A DNA stretch of 64,000 nt from Ananas comosus (taxonomy: Eukaryota > Streptophyta > Magnoliopsida > Poales > Bromeliaceae), in contig NC_033632.1 of the NCBI RefSeq assembly GCF_001540865.1, positions 11,749,464-11,813,463 on the forward strand, in the 5' to 3' direction. This document shows, in pieces, positions 21,301 to 33,162 of this stretch; within the stretch, counting starts at the first letter, position 1; each line of letters opens with the position of its first letter. The translations under genes were made by a program, and so were the position numbers. The notes under the pieces are model-generated. The model ran no database searches and was not told the DNA's origin. It worked only from the letters and a program-made list of their open reading frames with translations.

Positions 21301-23967
21301 AGACTTGTGGATCCCCTACTTTTTCTTGAAATTTGATTCCCTACTTTCTGTTGTGGTAACATTATTTAAGATTGTCAATGCCTGGTGCTTATCTGAGATC
21401 ATATAATTTTCTTGCAAATTTTCAAAGAATATAGCAAAGTGCCAGTTTTGTTTCCTTTTGCATAGCAAATGTAAATAACATTTCTTACAAATCAACTCAG
21501 AGTGCGAGACAAATTATATTTTTTTACTTAAATTTGTAGATATGAAGCTGTCTATGCAAAAAAGCTTCCACAGAGTATACTTGGTAATGTATTCTTGGAG
21601 AAGTATATCGATCATGAAGATATGGTAACCACAATCAATCCCCAGCTTACTTATGCAGTCAAGGCACCCACTAAACATCCCATTTATGAAAATTTCCGAG
21701 TTGAGGTTGGCCCTTTAATTTATTTATTAATTTCAGAGTAAGATCCTTTAATTATTAGCTATCTTTTTTTTTACTGCAACCCAAACATCAAGATGTACAG
21801 AGAAATTGATTTGCTGCAGTAAAGGTTTTATTTATTTCACTCCATGTTCCTATTAGTTTTCTATAGTGCAAATGAGTACTAGTTTGATTTTAATTTTGAA
21901 CAAAATTTAATTTAAAAGACATACATGTTCTCGTATAATTAAGATTGTTGGTTGATTTATAGGCCTTCAAGGCACTGCTAACTGCAGGATCAACAGATGA
22001 ACAACTTCATGCGCTTGGTGAACTTATGTATCAGGTAATAATTCATGCTGGATTTGATGTCTTCCCCTTTTAGGATTTGATATATTTTCATACACTCCTG
22101 CAAAATATGTATTTACAACTGAATTTTCATTTTGTACTCCAAAAGCTTAATTTTTTGCATATTATTCCCCTCTACTAACAAAAGTGACCTATTAGAAAAT
22201 CCCTTTATGGTACAAAGCTAATTTTTCCCCATGAATTGGACGGCCGCCCAACTGCATTTTTTTTTTAACGAAATTGTATGTTTAAGGAGCATAGATTGAA
22301 ATTTAGATTTTGAAAAAGTATATATGTAAGGGCATGTTTGTTTCACCGAAACTTGATTTTGGGTTGAAGTGGACTTTGGGTTGAGGTGGAGTTCGGTGAA
22401 AACTACTTCTTTTCCGCTGTTTGTTTTGTAGTTATGGAAGTGGAGTTTCATTAGTTCTGTAGTTTGTTTGGTAGGAAGTGTATGATGTAAAACTATAATT
22501 TATGTATAAATAACAAATAATGTAATAAATAAAAATAATATAATTATATTTTTATATAATTAAAATTTAATTTAAAATAATTAAATTATTTTTTTATATA
22601 TAAATTATAATAATACAATAATAAAACTATGAAGTAAAAAAAATTAATACTTGATTAATCAATTTTTATAATATTTTAGATATGTCAACCGAATAAAAAA
22701 ATAATTAATACCATAATTAAATATAATTATCTTTATCTAGTATATTATTTTATTATTTTTCCTTCACCCTCCTTCACCGTAATTGACTTCGGCCCACGAT
22801 GGGCCGAAGTCAATTACGCCATTTCGGGTTAACTCGAGTTTCGGCCGTAACTATTTTACGGCGAACCAAACAACGAGTGATAGCTTACGGCATAAACGAC
22901 TTCCCCCCTCTCCACTTCCCCCTCTCTTCCACCCAAACAAACACAAATTAAATGGATAAAAATTTCCTTGGCATTTTGAACTACCTAACACCATTCTACA
23001 TAAACTTGCTAAAAATTTTTATTACTTTTATGTTTCATTTGGATATATATTGTTCTAAAAGGAAGTAATTTCCATGTTCATTGAGCAATGAAATTCTACT
23101 AGATCTTTTCTTACCATATACATTAGTTAAGCAGATAACATTATTTGATTTATTCTATTTGCAGTGTCATTACAGCTACAATGACTGTGGCCTTGGCTCA
23201 GATGGGACAGACAGGCTTGTCGAATTAGTGCAAGAAATTCAGCATAAAAATTCCGCTCAAGGTGGAAAAGGCACTCTTTTTGGTGCAAAAATTACTGGAG
23301 GTGGCTCAGGTGGCTCTGTGTGTGTTATAGGAAGAAACTGTGTTAAAAGCAGTGAGCAAATCCTTCAGGTTAGCTTTCTTTATTAGGTGTGTCTTTTGCA
23401 TATTTTAACCATGCAAATATGAAAATTTAATTTTTGTTTTCTAAAAACCATGAAGCTCCAAACACTTGTTTTAAGATTTGCAGTTTCAATTGAGAATCAT
23501 CTAATGCTTGCTATCTAGCTGTTGCAGAAATAATTATGCTGATTAAATAGCACCAGTCCAATATTATGTTTTTTTACATACATACCCTGCAAAACCCAGA
23601 TTTCATATATAAATTTAGAAATTCTTTGTACTTGCAAAATGCCCCTCTTCAAAAAATTTTCTGAATACAGAGCCAACTTCTCCTAATGAATCGTGATTGC
23701 CTAACTAAAGATGAGCAGATCTTTGTAAGGAACTTTCACGACACTTTATAGGGGATATTTGTAAATAGATGATTTTTCTTCGACACATGTAAATACACCC
23801 ATATTATTCATTAATTCTTTCGGTCTGAGACTACTAATGTTATTTTTCGGAATTTTCAGATTCAAGAGAGGTACAAAGCTGCTACCGGCTATTTTCCCTA
23901 TGTCTTTGAGGGGTCATCGCCTGGTGCTGGGACATTTGGATACCTAAAATTGCGGCATCAGCTCTAG
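8265..23967 (+). CDS. ARA1: L-arabinokinase, complete 29-exon gene
   Basis: Phosphorylates free L-arabinose to L-arabinose 1-phosphate in the cytosolic salvage route to UDP-arabinose. Exons: 8265-8345, 8839-8946, 9072-9140, 9625-9708, 9958-10034, 11009-11075, 11220-11277, 11384-11451, 11538-11600, 12086-12139, 12522-12624, 12708-12817, 13251-13370, 13721-13777, 14425-14594, 14990-15158, 15757-15840, 16371-16496, 18111-18241, 18562-18643, 19146-19233, 19570-19613, 19688-19783, 19868-19944, 20811-21029, 21540-21705, 21963-22034, 23165-23368, 23860-23967. All junctions are GT-AG and phases add up to about 984 aa with no internal stop. The N-terminal half is glycosyltransferase-like ([10 protein letters not shown] near residue 15; [12 protein letters not shown] near 278). 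The C-terminal half is a GHMP kinase: [14 protein letters not shown] at about 496, [11 protein letters not shown] at about 633, [14 protein letters not shown] at about 922. The start is the first ATG after a CT-rich leader. Arabidopsis ARA1 is slightly longer (about 1039 aa), mainly at the N terminus. Family assignment is firm; a few splice sites could shift by a codon. Confidence 0.95.
10436..10753. mobile_element. hAT-like MITE in ARA1 intron 5
   Basis: 318-bp element with inverted termini CAAGGATATAAGTGCC and GGCACTTAAATCATTG. It is flanked by the 8-bp near-perfect duplication GTTGAAAC / GTTGAAAT (10428-10435, 10754-10761). The 8-bp TSD and CAANG end fit the hAT superfamily. The interior is rich in GGCACA/TGTGCC repeats. 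Confidence 0.8.
12248..12297. repeat. (TA)25 microsatellite in ARA1 intron 10
   Basis: Uninterrupted TA run of about 50 bp inside the intron between 12139 and 12522. Confidence 0.95.
12855..13140. repeat. Foldback 'GTTTGGTCCCAAA' repeat in ARA1 intron 12
   Basis: Left arm with AGTTTGGTCCCAAAA and right arm with TTTGGGACCAAACTAAA form an imperfect palindrome. Short related stretches rich in TAGTCC/GGACTA occur at about 15895-16130, 20240-20340, 25965-26300 and 37110-37450. Confidence 0.5.
16950..17310. mobile_element. MITE with GCGGTGAA/TTCACCGC palindromes, ARA1 intron 18
   Basis: Foldback element with repeated AAAGCGGTGAACCATTCACC-type palindromes at about 17040-17215, bordered by TTTTTATAATTG and its inverted partners. 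Same palindrome family as 5612-6152, 27180-27440 and 47380-47690. Confidence 0.6.
20461..20600. repeat. Tandem duplication of about 65 bp, ARA1 intron 24
   Basis: The stretch containing AGAAGGTCATCAAATTAGC, GAAGTTTGCGAACTTTGCC and AAATTAGAAGGGCT occurs twice in direct, nearly identical tandem. Confidence 0.85.
22330..22948. mobile_element. PIF/Harbinger-like MITE in ARA1 intron 27
   Basis: 619-bp AT-rich element starting GGGCATGTTTGTTTCACC, a PIF/Harbinger-style terminus, and ending AAACAAACACAAAT. It is flanked by TAA on both sides (22327-22329 and 22949-22951). It contains a central palindrome around GGCCCACGATGGGCC. No ORF. Confidence 0.65.
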
Positions 23968-24834
23968 AGATAAGTATCTGCAAAATTAATTGCGATTGGA
24001 CAGTTTGTTAGTTGTAAATTACATTTCTTGAATGGTTACTTCTTTGAAGGATCATTAGTAGTTCAAGCTCAACAATGGCTGTTATCTTGATGTGTGTGAA
24101 GAAACAACAAATGTAGGGGATTCAATTTAATAAAATTTTCTTTCATCCTTGACTGAATAAATTTCTGTTGTCAGAATCTCAATTTTCTATCAGTCATTCT
24201 TATCTTAGGTACCTTGCTAATTTAAATTATATTAACTGAGGCTTATTAAGTAACCATTAGATAGAGCAGTAAACACTGGCACCATGAAGGTCCAAGACTC
24301 CAAATGCAAGAAAACTTTCTGTTAGGCTGAATAGCCATTAGAATTGTCAGAAGCTTGTTTCAAAAATATTTTTGGTGTCCCTTTTAATAAAAGCAGAGAA
24401 GTAAGAGTCCTGTCGTACTCGAAAGAATTACATTGGTTTAATTTATCACAATTGATGCAACAAGAAAAATGCAAGGGAAAAAGGTTGTTTTGGTAACTAA
24501 TTATCATATAGGAATCAATTTTGTACATACGGTTTGCATAATTCACAGCTATTTATTGGGTTTATTTGTTTCCTCCTTGGATCTTTATGTCTCTACACTG
24601 AAGGCTAACAACCAAATGAAGAAAGACAATAAGTTTGCGAAAAGAAAAATTAAGTCTTACACCCTACAATGACACCTTTAGGTTTTTTAGCCAATCTACC
24701 ATAATTTACACACCACCAAATTACATACAGAATAAAGTTTATGCCAACAATAAGATTAACCCATCGTCAACATTCTCAAATGTTTTGGATTGTAATCTGA
24801 ATGCTGAAACTCTTGTAGAGAGTGATAGGGCTCA
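23968..24834. other. ARA1-PRK convergent intergenic spacer
   Basis: The two genes run tail-to-tail with 867 bp between stop codons. AATAAA-like signals for ARA1 lie near 24126 and 24155. Nothing coding is visible. Confidence 0.7.
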
Positions 24835-27653
24835 TTAATCTTCGGTCCTTGATTTCGACGAATTCCATCTAACAAATGAAGAGTACTCATCATCAATGTC
24901 CCTTTCTCTCACTTCTTCAATCCTTTTTATAGCTTCCTTCAACTCCAACCTCTTATGAACATCTTCTTCGCAGCAACTGAGTCCTATATTAAGTAACTTC
25001 ATCATCTCCACTCTTCCATCTTCATTCCTGTTCAAGATCTCCGCATCAAACACTTTATCAGTACACTCTTCTCTAACAATTGAACTGATCCACATCGCTG
25101 GATCGGGGCCACTATTTCCCTTTTTAAGATAAATGGTTGGAAAATTGCCAGTTAATATCTCAAGTATTAGTATGCCGAAGCTCCACACATCACTCTTCTT
25201 AGATAACTTCCCATATTTAGCAAATTCTGGGGATTTGTATGCTACCATTACTTGTGAAGCATGTGAGTGGCTCATCACCGGCACAAGCCCATAATCTGAC
25301 AGAACAGGTTCGTAGGACTCGTTGAGAAGAACATTTGAGGATTTGAGGTGGCCGTGAGGAACAGTTAAAGCGGGGAGCTCTTCGTGGAGGTAAAGTAGCC
25401 CTTTTGCTACACCTTTGATCACTTTCAGTCTTGTCGGCCAATCGAGTGGTTGAAGGTTCGGGCTGCGATTACCTGCAGGTATTTAGCAAAAACAGGATAA
25501 TTTGTGATGTGCTGCATCTGCAGCTACAGTACTGCAACAGTACTTTTTGCTGCATCAATTTGTCATATGAATCTTTGGATTTAGATTTCAGTTTGTTGAG
25601 AATCATCTGTGGATGATCTAAAACATTATATGAGTTTGAGGTACTGATGAAAAAGAACAAAAAAAAGAAAAACAGTGCAGACAACATCTGTCTAAAATAT
25701 GGCTAAATTACGAAGATGTCAAGAAGAGTAAATGATCATGGATTAATTATGTGTATATCTGTTAGTGAAGAAGGTCTAGGTTATTTAGGGCAGTTTTGGA
25801 CCTAATGTAGCTTCTCAAAAGTGCTGTTGGAAGAAGCTTAAACATTGGTTTTTATTCATTTGAAGTTCCTCTCAACAGTATTCTGCTGAAGCTAGAAGTA
25901 TAAGTTTCGAAATCTAGCTTTCATTTTGGGCTTGAAAGCTCCTTTTGGCTTGCACATTTCCTTGGAAATTGCATCTTAGGGTTGATTGTCCCTAACCCTG
26001 TTTCAATTGTCACAATTTAGCCCCTGAAATGTGTCCTTCATCCTTAAATTTGACCTTGATTTCAATTTCATACATAAAAGTTTGCATTAATTTTCATTTC
26101 CATCTTTAAGAGTGTCAAGCTTTACAAAGGAAAGCCTAGTGGTGTTCATTTGGGACTTTTTCAGATAAATCAAAGGACCTAAATTCGTCATTCGAGGACT
26201 AAGTTATCACACTTATAATAACTACAAGGATAAAATAGAAATCTAGATCAAAATCCAGAAGACCAAATTTGTACTTAACGACCTATGTTTCTTAATTAGG
26301 TATCTGACTTCTGTTTCTCAAATAGAAAAGCTCTCTGTTTGTTTGTGGGAGCACTTTTAGAACTTCAACTTCCTTCTAGCATGCATGGATGCATGACATG
26401 ATTTCATATCATCAACATAAATTCAGACCAAAAGATATGCAAATCCTTTTTCTAGGGTTTGGAAATCTTACCATGGAGCATGTGAGCCAAGCTGCCATTG
26501 GGAACATGCTCAGTGACCAACAGCTTCTCATCCTTCTTAGCCATGTAAGCCACCAAAGGCACCAAGTTAGGGTGAGACAATCTCCCCAGCCTCCTCATAT
26601 ACTCCTGAAACTCTTCTCTCCCCAATCCTTTCATTTCTCTGAACCTCTTTACGACGACTGCAGGCCCGTCGAACAGATTAGCCTTGTACGAGGACCCGAA
26701 ATTCCCGCTTCCAAGTATTTCAGCTGAAGCTCTCAGAAGATCCTCAATCTCAAACCTTTGCTTCCTCTCTCTTACAAACACCAACTTCCCCTTCTCTTCC
26801 TTGTGACTCCTCTTGTGCCCCCCATGTTGGTGGCTTATGGCCCCGAGCTCGGCCTCGTCGTCAGCGTCAGAAGACTCGTTATTCGCAGTTGCACCGGTGT
26901 ACTGAAAGATCTGTTCTGTGTGCTTGTTTTTCTGACGGCGGCGCGCGAGGATGACCATGATCAAGCCTATGATTACAAGTAGAACTCCGAGGGATATCAC
27001 TATGATGGCAAACAGAAGGATGAGAGACATGTTCTTCGACGGCGACGGCGGCGAATACGTGCTGCATGGGATGCTGAGAGGCGGACCGCAGAGATTTTTG
27101 TTGCCTAGAAGGTGAAAGGAGAGGGAAAAAGAGAGTTAGGAGGAGTTTTCGGGTAAGCAAGCCTATACAAATTCCTAACTGTTAAATAGAAAGTTAGAAT
27201 GAATGATTCACCGTTTTTTATACTTTTCTTGCTATACTGTTTTTAAAAGCAGTTAATGGTTTACTGGTTTACTGCTTTTGTAAGCACCGGAAATAATTTT
27301 GATATTTTGAATCAAAAGGTGAACGATTTGCCGCATTTAGAAAGCGGCAATTCGTTTACTGCTTAGGCCTAACTTTTATAAATAAACTTTTACGAGAAAC
27401 TATTTTTATAGTTAAAATATTTTACGAACCTATTTAAAAAAGTTCGGGTTACAAAATGAACTTCTTAGTATGCTGAAACCTACTCATTTCAGAGTTTCTC
27501 CGGATGTGCTGATTAAACACAGTTGTTTGAAAAATTAATGAGGGAAAAAAATAAAATCATTTTCATTAAGATCTCATCAACAACTTCAGCCTCTTGCAGC
27601 AGTGAAAGTAGAAGTTTCAATTGAATTTAACTTCAAACCGCAGCGAAAAGTTC

Positions 27654-27687
<34 letters not shown>

Positions 27688-30600
27688 TCCACATATGCCT
27701 TCAAATTGAGAGATGAATCACAACGCTTATCTATCATCTACTGTTAGCACCATTTAATATTATTGTGATTTTGTCTTTCCTCTAGTTTTCTCTCCAAAAT
27801 GGTGATGAGTTTTGCTACATTATGCTATGGTGATCATTTTTTAAAAAAATTTTTGCCATGAGAGAGAGTGAGATGAGAGAGAAATGTGAGGTTGCAAATG
27901 AACTACACATGCATGAAAGGACATGGTAATTAAGCTAACAAAACTTAACCCTTTGAAACTGGAAATTTTCTTAAAATTTTTGAAATGGAGAATTGGGTTA
28001 TCATGTTAATGACATTGAAACAAAGTTATCATGTTAATGACATTGAAACAAACTGTTGTATCATGCTGATCTTGCAATAATGCGGAGTGATTGCCAAAAA
28101 AAAAAAAAAGAAAAGGCCAATCCAAATGCATATGACATGAATGAAATGCGAAAATAGTGTGATATTTATTATATATTTAAATTGCTTCTACTTCTATTCT
28201 ATAAATATGTAATCTTTTTCTTAGTCAGCTTCAGCTAGGTTTTATTGAGCCATCTTTTAGACCAAATAAAAAAAGTAGCATAGCAATAGAAATAAATTGA
28301 GAGATTGGAGAAATATATAAGGATGTAAAATAAGTTCAAATAATCAGAATATTAAAAGAAAATATATACTTGGATTTTCATTAAAATTCTCAATATAATC
28401 ATAATCTAAGTTAGGTTTTATTAAAATTCTCAATATAATCTTAATCTAAGTTAGGTTTTATTAATCCATATTCTAGACCAAGCAAAATGAATTATATCAA
28501 AACAAATAAAATAAAATGAGAGATTGGAGGAATATCAAAGAAAATTATCAAAATGCGGCTTCTCATTAAAAGAATTTATTACAATATAAACAGGATGAGA
28601 GATCAAAGAAATAACAGAGAAAATGATCTAAAATGTAAAATAAGTCGGAAATGATAGAATATTAAAAGAACCGAATAAATAATGATAATCTGCATTAATA
28701 ATGATAATGATAAAGGAACTGAATAAATAATAATAATGATAAGTTGGAAATAATATCTATCAAAATAAATATAATTATAATCTCACACAATCTATCATAG
28801 ATTGAGTAAATAATTTAATCTATAGATTAAGAATTTGTTTGGATAAATTAGAATTTGTGTTGTGTTGAAATTAATTAAAATAATTTTTCTCTCTCATCTA
28901 TTACTATATACTAAAGTAGAACCCTTAATGAACCCTATGTGGAAAGCTGACACGTGGCGCTCTATATGTTTGCCACGTGTCAAGCTCAAATATAAATTTT
29001 TTATTTTAGAAAAAAAATAGATTTTTTTAAAAAATAATATCTTTTACTATATAGAAAATCTACGTATTAAGCACAAATTTTCTATTTTAGGGAATATTTC
29101 AAAGTCACCTATAATTATGTTGAAACAATACTTCATGGAAAACAAAATTAGATTTTTTAAGAAAATAATATCTTTTACTATATTATTAAAAATCACCTAT
29201 AATGAATGAAATTTTATACAAAGAGAAAATAAAATTAGATTTTTTTAAGAAAATAAAATTTAAAACTCACATCACTCCTATAATTTTCTTCGCTCTTAAA
29301 TATTGATGCTTTAAAATAGAACATATTATTTCCCTGTCACTTCTGTAATTTTCATTTCGTAATTTTTTTTCCTACTGTTACTCCTATAACTTTTCATCTT
29401 CATGCAACAAAGTTTTTTTCTTTATATTTTTTTGAAAACCAACATCTATATATTTTTGAATCTTAAAAGTGACAGTAGAAACATAATATATGTGTGCTTA
29501 CTCTAATGTGTGTCAAATATGAAAGTTTAGTTGATCTCATTATATGCTTAAATATTAATGTCATTTGTAATTTTTCATATCAATTTTAGTTATCATTTTA
29601 TTTCGCACATCAATATGTAAATGTAAATTATTTTGCATACCAATTCATAGATAATAGAGCAGGATCGAATTTTGCATTTTAGTTGAATATTTACTTTGGT
29701 CCAATTTTTTTTTTCTCTAGTTTGTGTACTTTAATATGTACTATAATTAAGATTGATAGTATATTCTTTATTTGTTAAAAAAAATATAATATTAATTAGA
29801 ATATTTTTATTTTATCAACCCATAATAACTTTTATTATTCTATATTATTTTATTAGCCGTGCATCACACGGGTGAAAATCTAGTTATGGGTAACATGGGA
29901 GTAACACTATAGGTTATATATTTAAGACGAAAACTTATGTTAAGGCCCCGTTTAGATTTTGAATTTTAAAATTTTAGAACATTAATTGTAATAAATCCTG
30001 TGAAATTGTACGATATGTATCCAAACAGCTTAAAAGTAAAGCTGTAGAATTTTTTTTAGTCACAAATTTTCATATTTCATTTAAACCAAAACCACATAAT
30101 AAAAATTCTATAAAATTTTTTAACTATGCATCCAACCATGTCCTAAATCTATTGCCTTATATATTTTCCGGATGTAATCACAACTAATTATATAAAAACT
30201 AATGTTAAATTCACTGCTCCATATATCCATCACTCCATATATCCATCAGATAATGTAATTTTTTTTTTAATAGTTATTATATATCTGCAAGATAATTCCA
30301 CCAAAACTAATGGAACAATTTGACAAGGTTTTTTTTGGAAGAATGAGAAAATCTATATCAATCATTAAAAAATTTTAAAAAAGAAAGAAAAATTAATGTA
30401 GAAAAAAAATTATCAAATTGTTTTATCAGTTCTGTTTTGGAAGTTAAATATGATTAAGAGAGTAATTAAATACCATGTTTACTATATAAATTAAATTTTG
30501 TATGCATTTAGGTGGTGGTGGTGAGAGAATATATATATTGGTTTCAACCGAACTAACTAACCTTCGAACATGCTTGCTTTGAACCTGCTCAGCCCCGTCG

Positions 30601-31237
30601 GAATCGGACCCTCGAGGTTGTTATACGCGACGTTCGCCGCCGTCAGCCCCGCCTGCCGGAGATCCGGCAGTTCCCCCTCGAACCGGTTGTACTCAGCCGC
30701 CAGCTCCGCCAGCCGCGGCAGCCCCGCCAGCGACTCCGGCAGCCTGCCCTCCAACTCGTTGTGCGAGAGGTCGACGCGCTCCAGCATCCGCATGCCGGCG
30801 AACGCGTCCTCCGGCACCTTACCCGAGAACCGGTTGTACGACAGGTCGAGCTCCGCGAGCGCTCCGAGCCGCCGCACGTCCGCCGGGAGGGGGCCCCGGA
30901 AGCCGTTATTGGAGAGGCTGACGGCGCGGAGGCCCGGGAGGGCCGCCAGCGGTGCCAGGGAGGGCAGACGGCCGGACAGGCCCATGCCGTCGAGGCGCAG
31001 CTCCGCGACGGTGCCGTTGGCGCCGCAGGCAACGCCGGACCAGCCGGCATCGCAGGGGGCGGAGCCGGGGAGCCAGTTGTGGAGAGCGGGGTCGGGGGCG
31101 GAGAGGGAGGACTTGAAGAGGAGGAGCGCAGCGGCCTCGGAGGAGGGGGAGGGGGAGGGGGGGCCGCGGAGGGAGGAGAGGAGGGAGAGGACGAGGGAGA
31201 GGAGGTGGAGGGGCCACGGCGACTCACCGTCCGCCAT
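24835..31237 (-). CDS. LRR receptor-like kinase, pollen receptor kinase type
   Basis: Plasma-membrane receptor kinase of the LRR-III pollen-receptor-kinase family. Three exons on the minus strand: 31237-30562, 27104-26472, 25472-24835 (676+633+638 nt = 648 aa plus stop, typical length). Order: hydrophobic N-terminal signal (LHLLSLVLSLLSSL); LRR N-cap with paired Cys (about 30-75); about five LRRs; a GNKNLCGPPL cap; a transmembrane helix at about 251-280; an acidic juxtamembrane region; the kinase from about 345. Glycine loop GSGNFG (357-362) and Lys378 of VVVK are present. The HRD motif is HGH (476-478) and DFG is DYG (496-498), so the catalytic Asp is absent, as is common in this family, which suggests a pseudokinase. 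Exon 1 is extremely GC-rich while exons 2-3 are ordinary. Which PRK number it matches cannot be told. Confidence 0.93.
27180..27440. mobile_element. Degraded GGTGAA-palindrome MITE in PRK intron 1
   Basis: Contains AATGATTCACCGTTTTT, GGTGAACGATTTGCCGC and related inverted modules; ends unclear. Confidence 0.45.
28897..29883 (+). mobile_element. Non-autonomous Helitron in PRK intron 1
   Basis: 987-bp AT-rich element starting TCTATTACTATATACTAAAG and ending CTAG, with a short hairpin (CCGTG-CATCA-CACGG) about 10 nt before the CTAG. It is flanked by A (28896) and T (29884). It has no coding capacity. It lies within the 3.46-kb first intron of the pollen-receptor-kinase gene, in the opposite orientation. 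Confidence 0.85.
29944..30143. mobile_element. Tourist-like (PIF/Harbinger) MITE in PRK intron 1
   Basis: 200-bp element starting GGCCCCGTTTAGAT and ending ATCCAACCATGTCC, with TAA directly on both sides (29941-29943, 30144-30146). The terminal inverted repeats match imperfectly. Confidence 0.6.
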
Positions 31238-31389
31238 GGCGGGTATACGGTCGCAACGATGACTACGGCGAGGTGGGGGTGGTGGTGGGGAGGGGTTTGG
31301 ATTGCATGGCGAGGAGGAAAGGGAGGAGGAGGAGGAGAAAGAGAGGAGGGGGCTAAGAATAGTACGTAGTAGCTACGTACCTAGCTACA

Positions 31390-31415
31390 TGCACACATGC
31401 ATGTGCATGCATACG
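31390..31415. promoter_or_regulatory. CATGCA (RY-like) cluster upstream of PRK
   Basis: Overlapping CATGCA/TGCATG hexamers about 155-180 bp upstream of the PRK start codon, next to a GTACGTAG/CTACGTAC palindrome at about 31363-31381. These resemble plant RY elements; regulatory use is inferred only. Confidence 0.3.
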
Positions 31416-31730
31416 TTCGCGCTTTAACTTTCGTGCTAGGGGTAATGAAATTAGTTTGACCGAGTCAACCACGTCGTCCAAACGAACGTACACGATACGT
31501 ACACCGTAAATTTTTTTTTTTTTTTTTTTTTTATCCTGAAGTATCATCATCGTATTATTTCTCAATCTCATTTAGCACGATATAGTTAATTCGACTTGTT
31601 TTTTTCCTCCTATATATGGATATAAACTCATTAAACAAACAAAAAAAAAAAAAACTGACTAGTTATTACGAATGTCTTTTAGGCTCAAAATAATACAACT
31701 TGGCGGCTTTAATCTTCGTGCGAATTTTAC

Positions 31731-31731
31731 A

Positions 31732-31772
<41 letters not shown>
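31731..31772. repeat. (TA)n microsatellite
   Basis: TA run of about 42 bp at the left border of the foldback MITE at 31773. Confidence 0.9.
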
Positions 31773-31773
<1 letters not shown>

Positions 31774-32019
31774 CCCGACTACTATATTTTTATAAGTATT
31801 GGCTTCCTTATACTCATAAGTTTTTGACCTTTAGATTTATTCCATTGATCACTTTCATCCGTTAGATCATACTATTCAATCAACTACCTACTCAACCCTA
31901 AGAGACCACTATTATTCTAAGTGAGGACTATCATCATCATAACCACACATCCCATCAATCAACGGTTAAAAATTTATGAGTACAAGAGGGTCTATACTGA
32001 TAAGAGTATAATAGCCCCC
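31773..32019. mobile_element. Foldback MITE e (short, about 250 bp)
   Basis: Left end GCCCGACTACTATATTTTTA, right end ATAAGAGTATAATAGCCCC. Inner arms include CTTATACTCATAAG against ATTTATGAGTACAAG. A left (TA)n flank is present. Confidence 0.65.
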
Positions 32020-32032
32020 GCCTATATGGCCA

Positions 32033-32572
32033 TGGCTACTATACTATTATGAGTATTAGAGCCCTCGTACTCATAAGTTGTTTTCAATGATGGAACTTCC
32101 GAATCGACAATCCACTCCGTTAAATATGATCTAGAATATTTGAAACTTCTAGAAAATAAATTTCGTAAATTTTCGAAATCATAATAAAGTCCATCAAGTG
32201 GGCATAAAATGAACAGTTAAAATCGAATGACGTCCTAAAAAAAGATGATCGAATCCTTCAATTCAAGATCGGAGTTATTGATTTTTATTTATGTAGTGAA
32301 TAGAATTTTCTATCAAAAATTCAACAAATTTCGATTCTTTTATACTTTTAAACTAGCTAGTATCCCATACCAGCAGTGAAAAATTGTCAAATTTGTGACC
32401 TCTTGATCGTAAGGTAAATGATGTCGAAAAATTATAAAATTTGATTTCTAGAAGTTTTAAATGCTGTAAATAACGTTTAATGGTGTGGATTGTCGATTCG
32501 AAAGCTCTATCATCGAAAACAACTTATGAGTACAAGGGCGATCGTACTCATAATAGTATAGTAGCCAGACCC
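32033..32572. mobile_element. Foldback MITE f
   Basis: Starts GGCTACTATACTATTATGAG, ends with the inverted ATAATAGTATAGTAGCC. Contains the shared module GTTTTCAATGATGGAACTTCC and its inverted copy CTCTATCATCGAAAAC. Strongly similar over its whole length to 45353-45895. Right flank (TA)n-(GA)n. Confidence 0.8.
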
Positions 32573-32616
<44 letters not shown>

Positions 32617-32617
<1 letters not shown>

Positions 32618-33088
32618 CTAAGCTGGTATACTATCGGTAACACGGAGGCCTCCGTGCTGCAAAGTTGTTTTGCATGATGCGGCTTTCAAATCGACGATCG
32701 GCTCCATTAGACTTGATCTACACTGTTAAAAGTATTTGGAAACAAAATTTTATTATTTTTCGGCATCATTTACCTATCAAGCGAGTAGTCAAAAAATAAA
32801 CGGCTGAAAATAAAAATCTCGTAAAAAATGATGATACAAGACTTGAATTTAAGATCAAAAGGACTTGAATTTAAGATCAGAAGTACTAATCTTACTCTAA
32901 ATAGTGAAAAAAAATTTGAGGCCTTTTGATCACTAGCGAAATGATGCCGAAAATTTATGAAATTTAGTTTCCATATACTTTCAATAGTGTAGATCAAGTC
33001 TATCGGAGCCGATCGTCGATTTAGAAACCGCATCATTGAAAACAACTTGGTAGTATGGATGCCTCCGTGCGACCGATAGTATACCAGC

Positions 33089-33093
<5 letters not shown>
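32617..33093. mobile_element. Foldback MITE g
   Basis: Starts GCTAAGCTGGTATACTATCG, ends CGATAGTATACCAGCCTAAC. Arms carry GAGGCCTCCGTGC / GATGCCTCCGTGC and the GATCGGCTCC(A/G)TTA module. Lies between (TA)n-(GA)n on the left and (TA)34 on the right. Confidence 0.8.

Positions 33094-33161
<68 letters not shown>
33094..33161. repeat. (TA)34 microsatellite
   Basis: Longest TA tract in the window, precisely between foldback MITEs g and h. Confidence 0.95.

Positions 33162-33162
<1 letters not shown>

Larger units (their letters stand above)
27105..30561 (-). other. PRK intron 1, repeat-filled
   Basis: 3,457-bp intron with GT (30561-30560) and AG (27106-27105) ends. It holds a GGTGAA-type MITE (27180-27440), a poly-T run of about 30 bp (27655-27684), a tandem repeat of about 55 bp (28375-28475), a Helitron (28897-29883) and a Tourist-like MITE (29944-30143). 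Confidence 0.85.

Noticed and set aside
30570..31369. Plus-strand open frames of about 200-230 codons opposite PRK exon 1
   Set aside because: Shadows of the GC-rich LRR exon on the other strand; no recognisable protein and no splice or promoter context.
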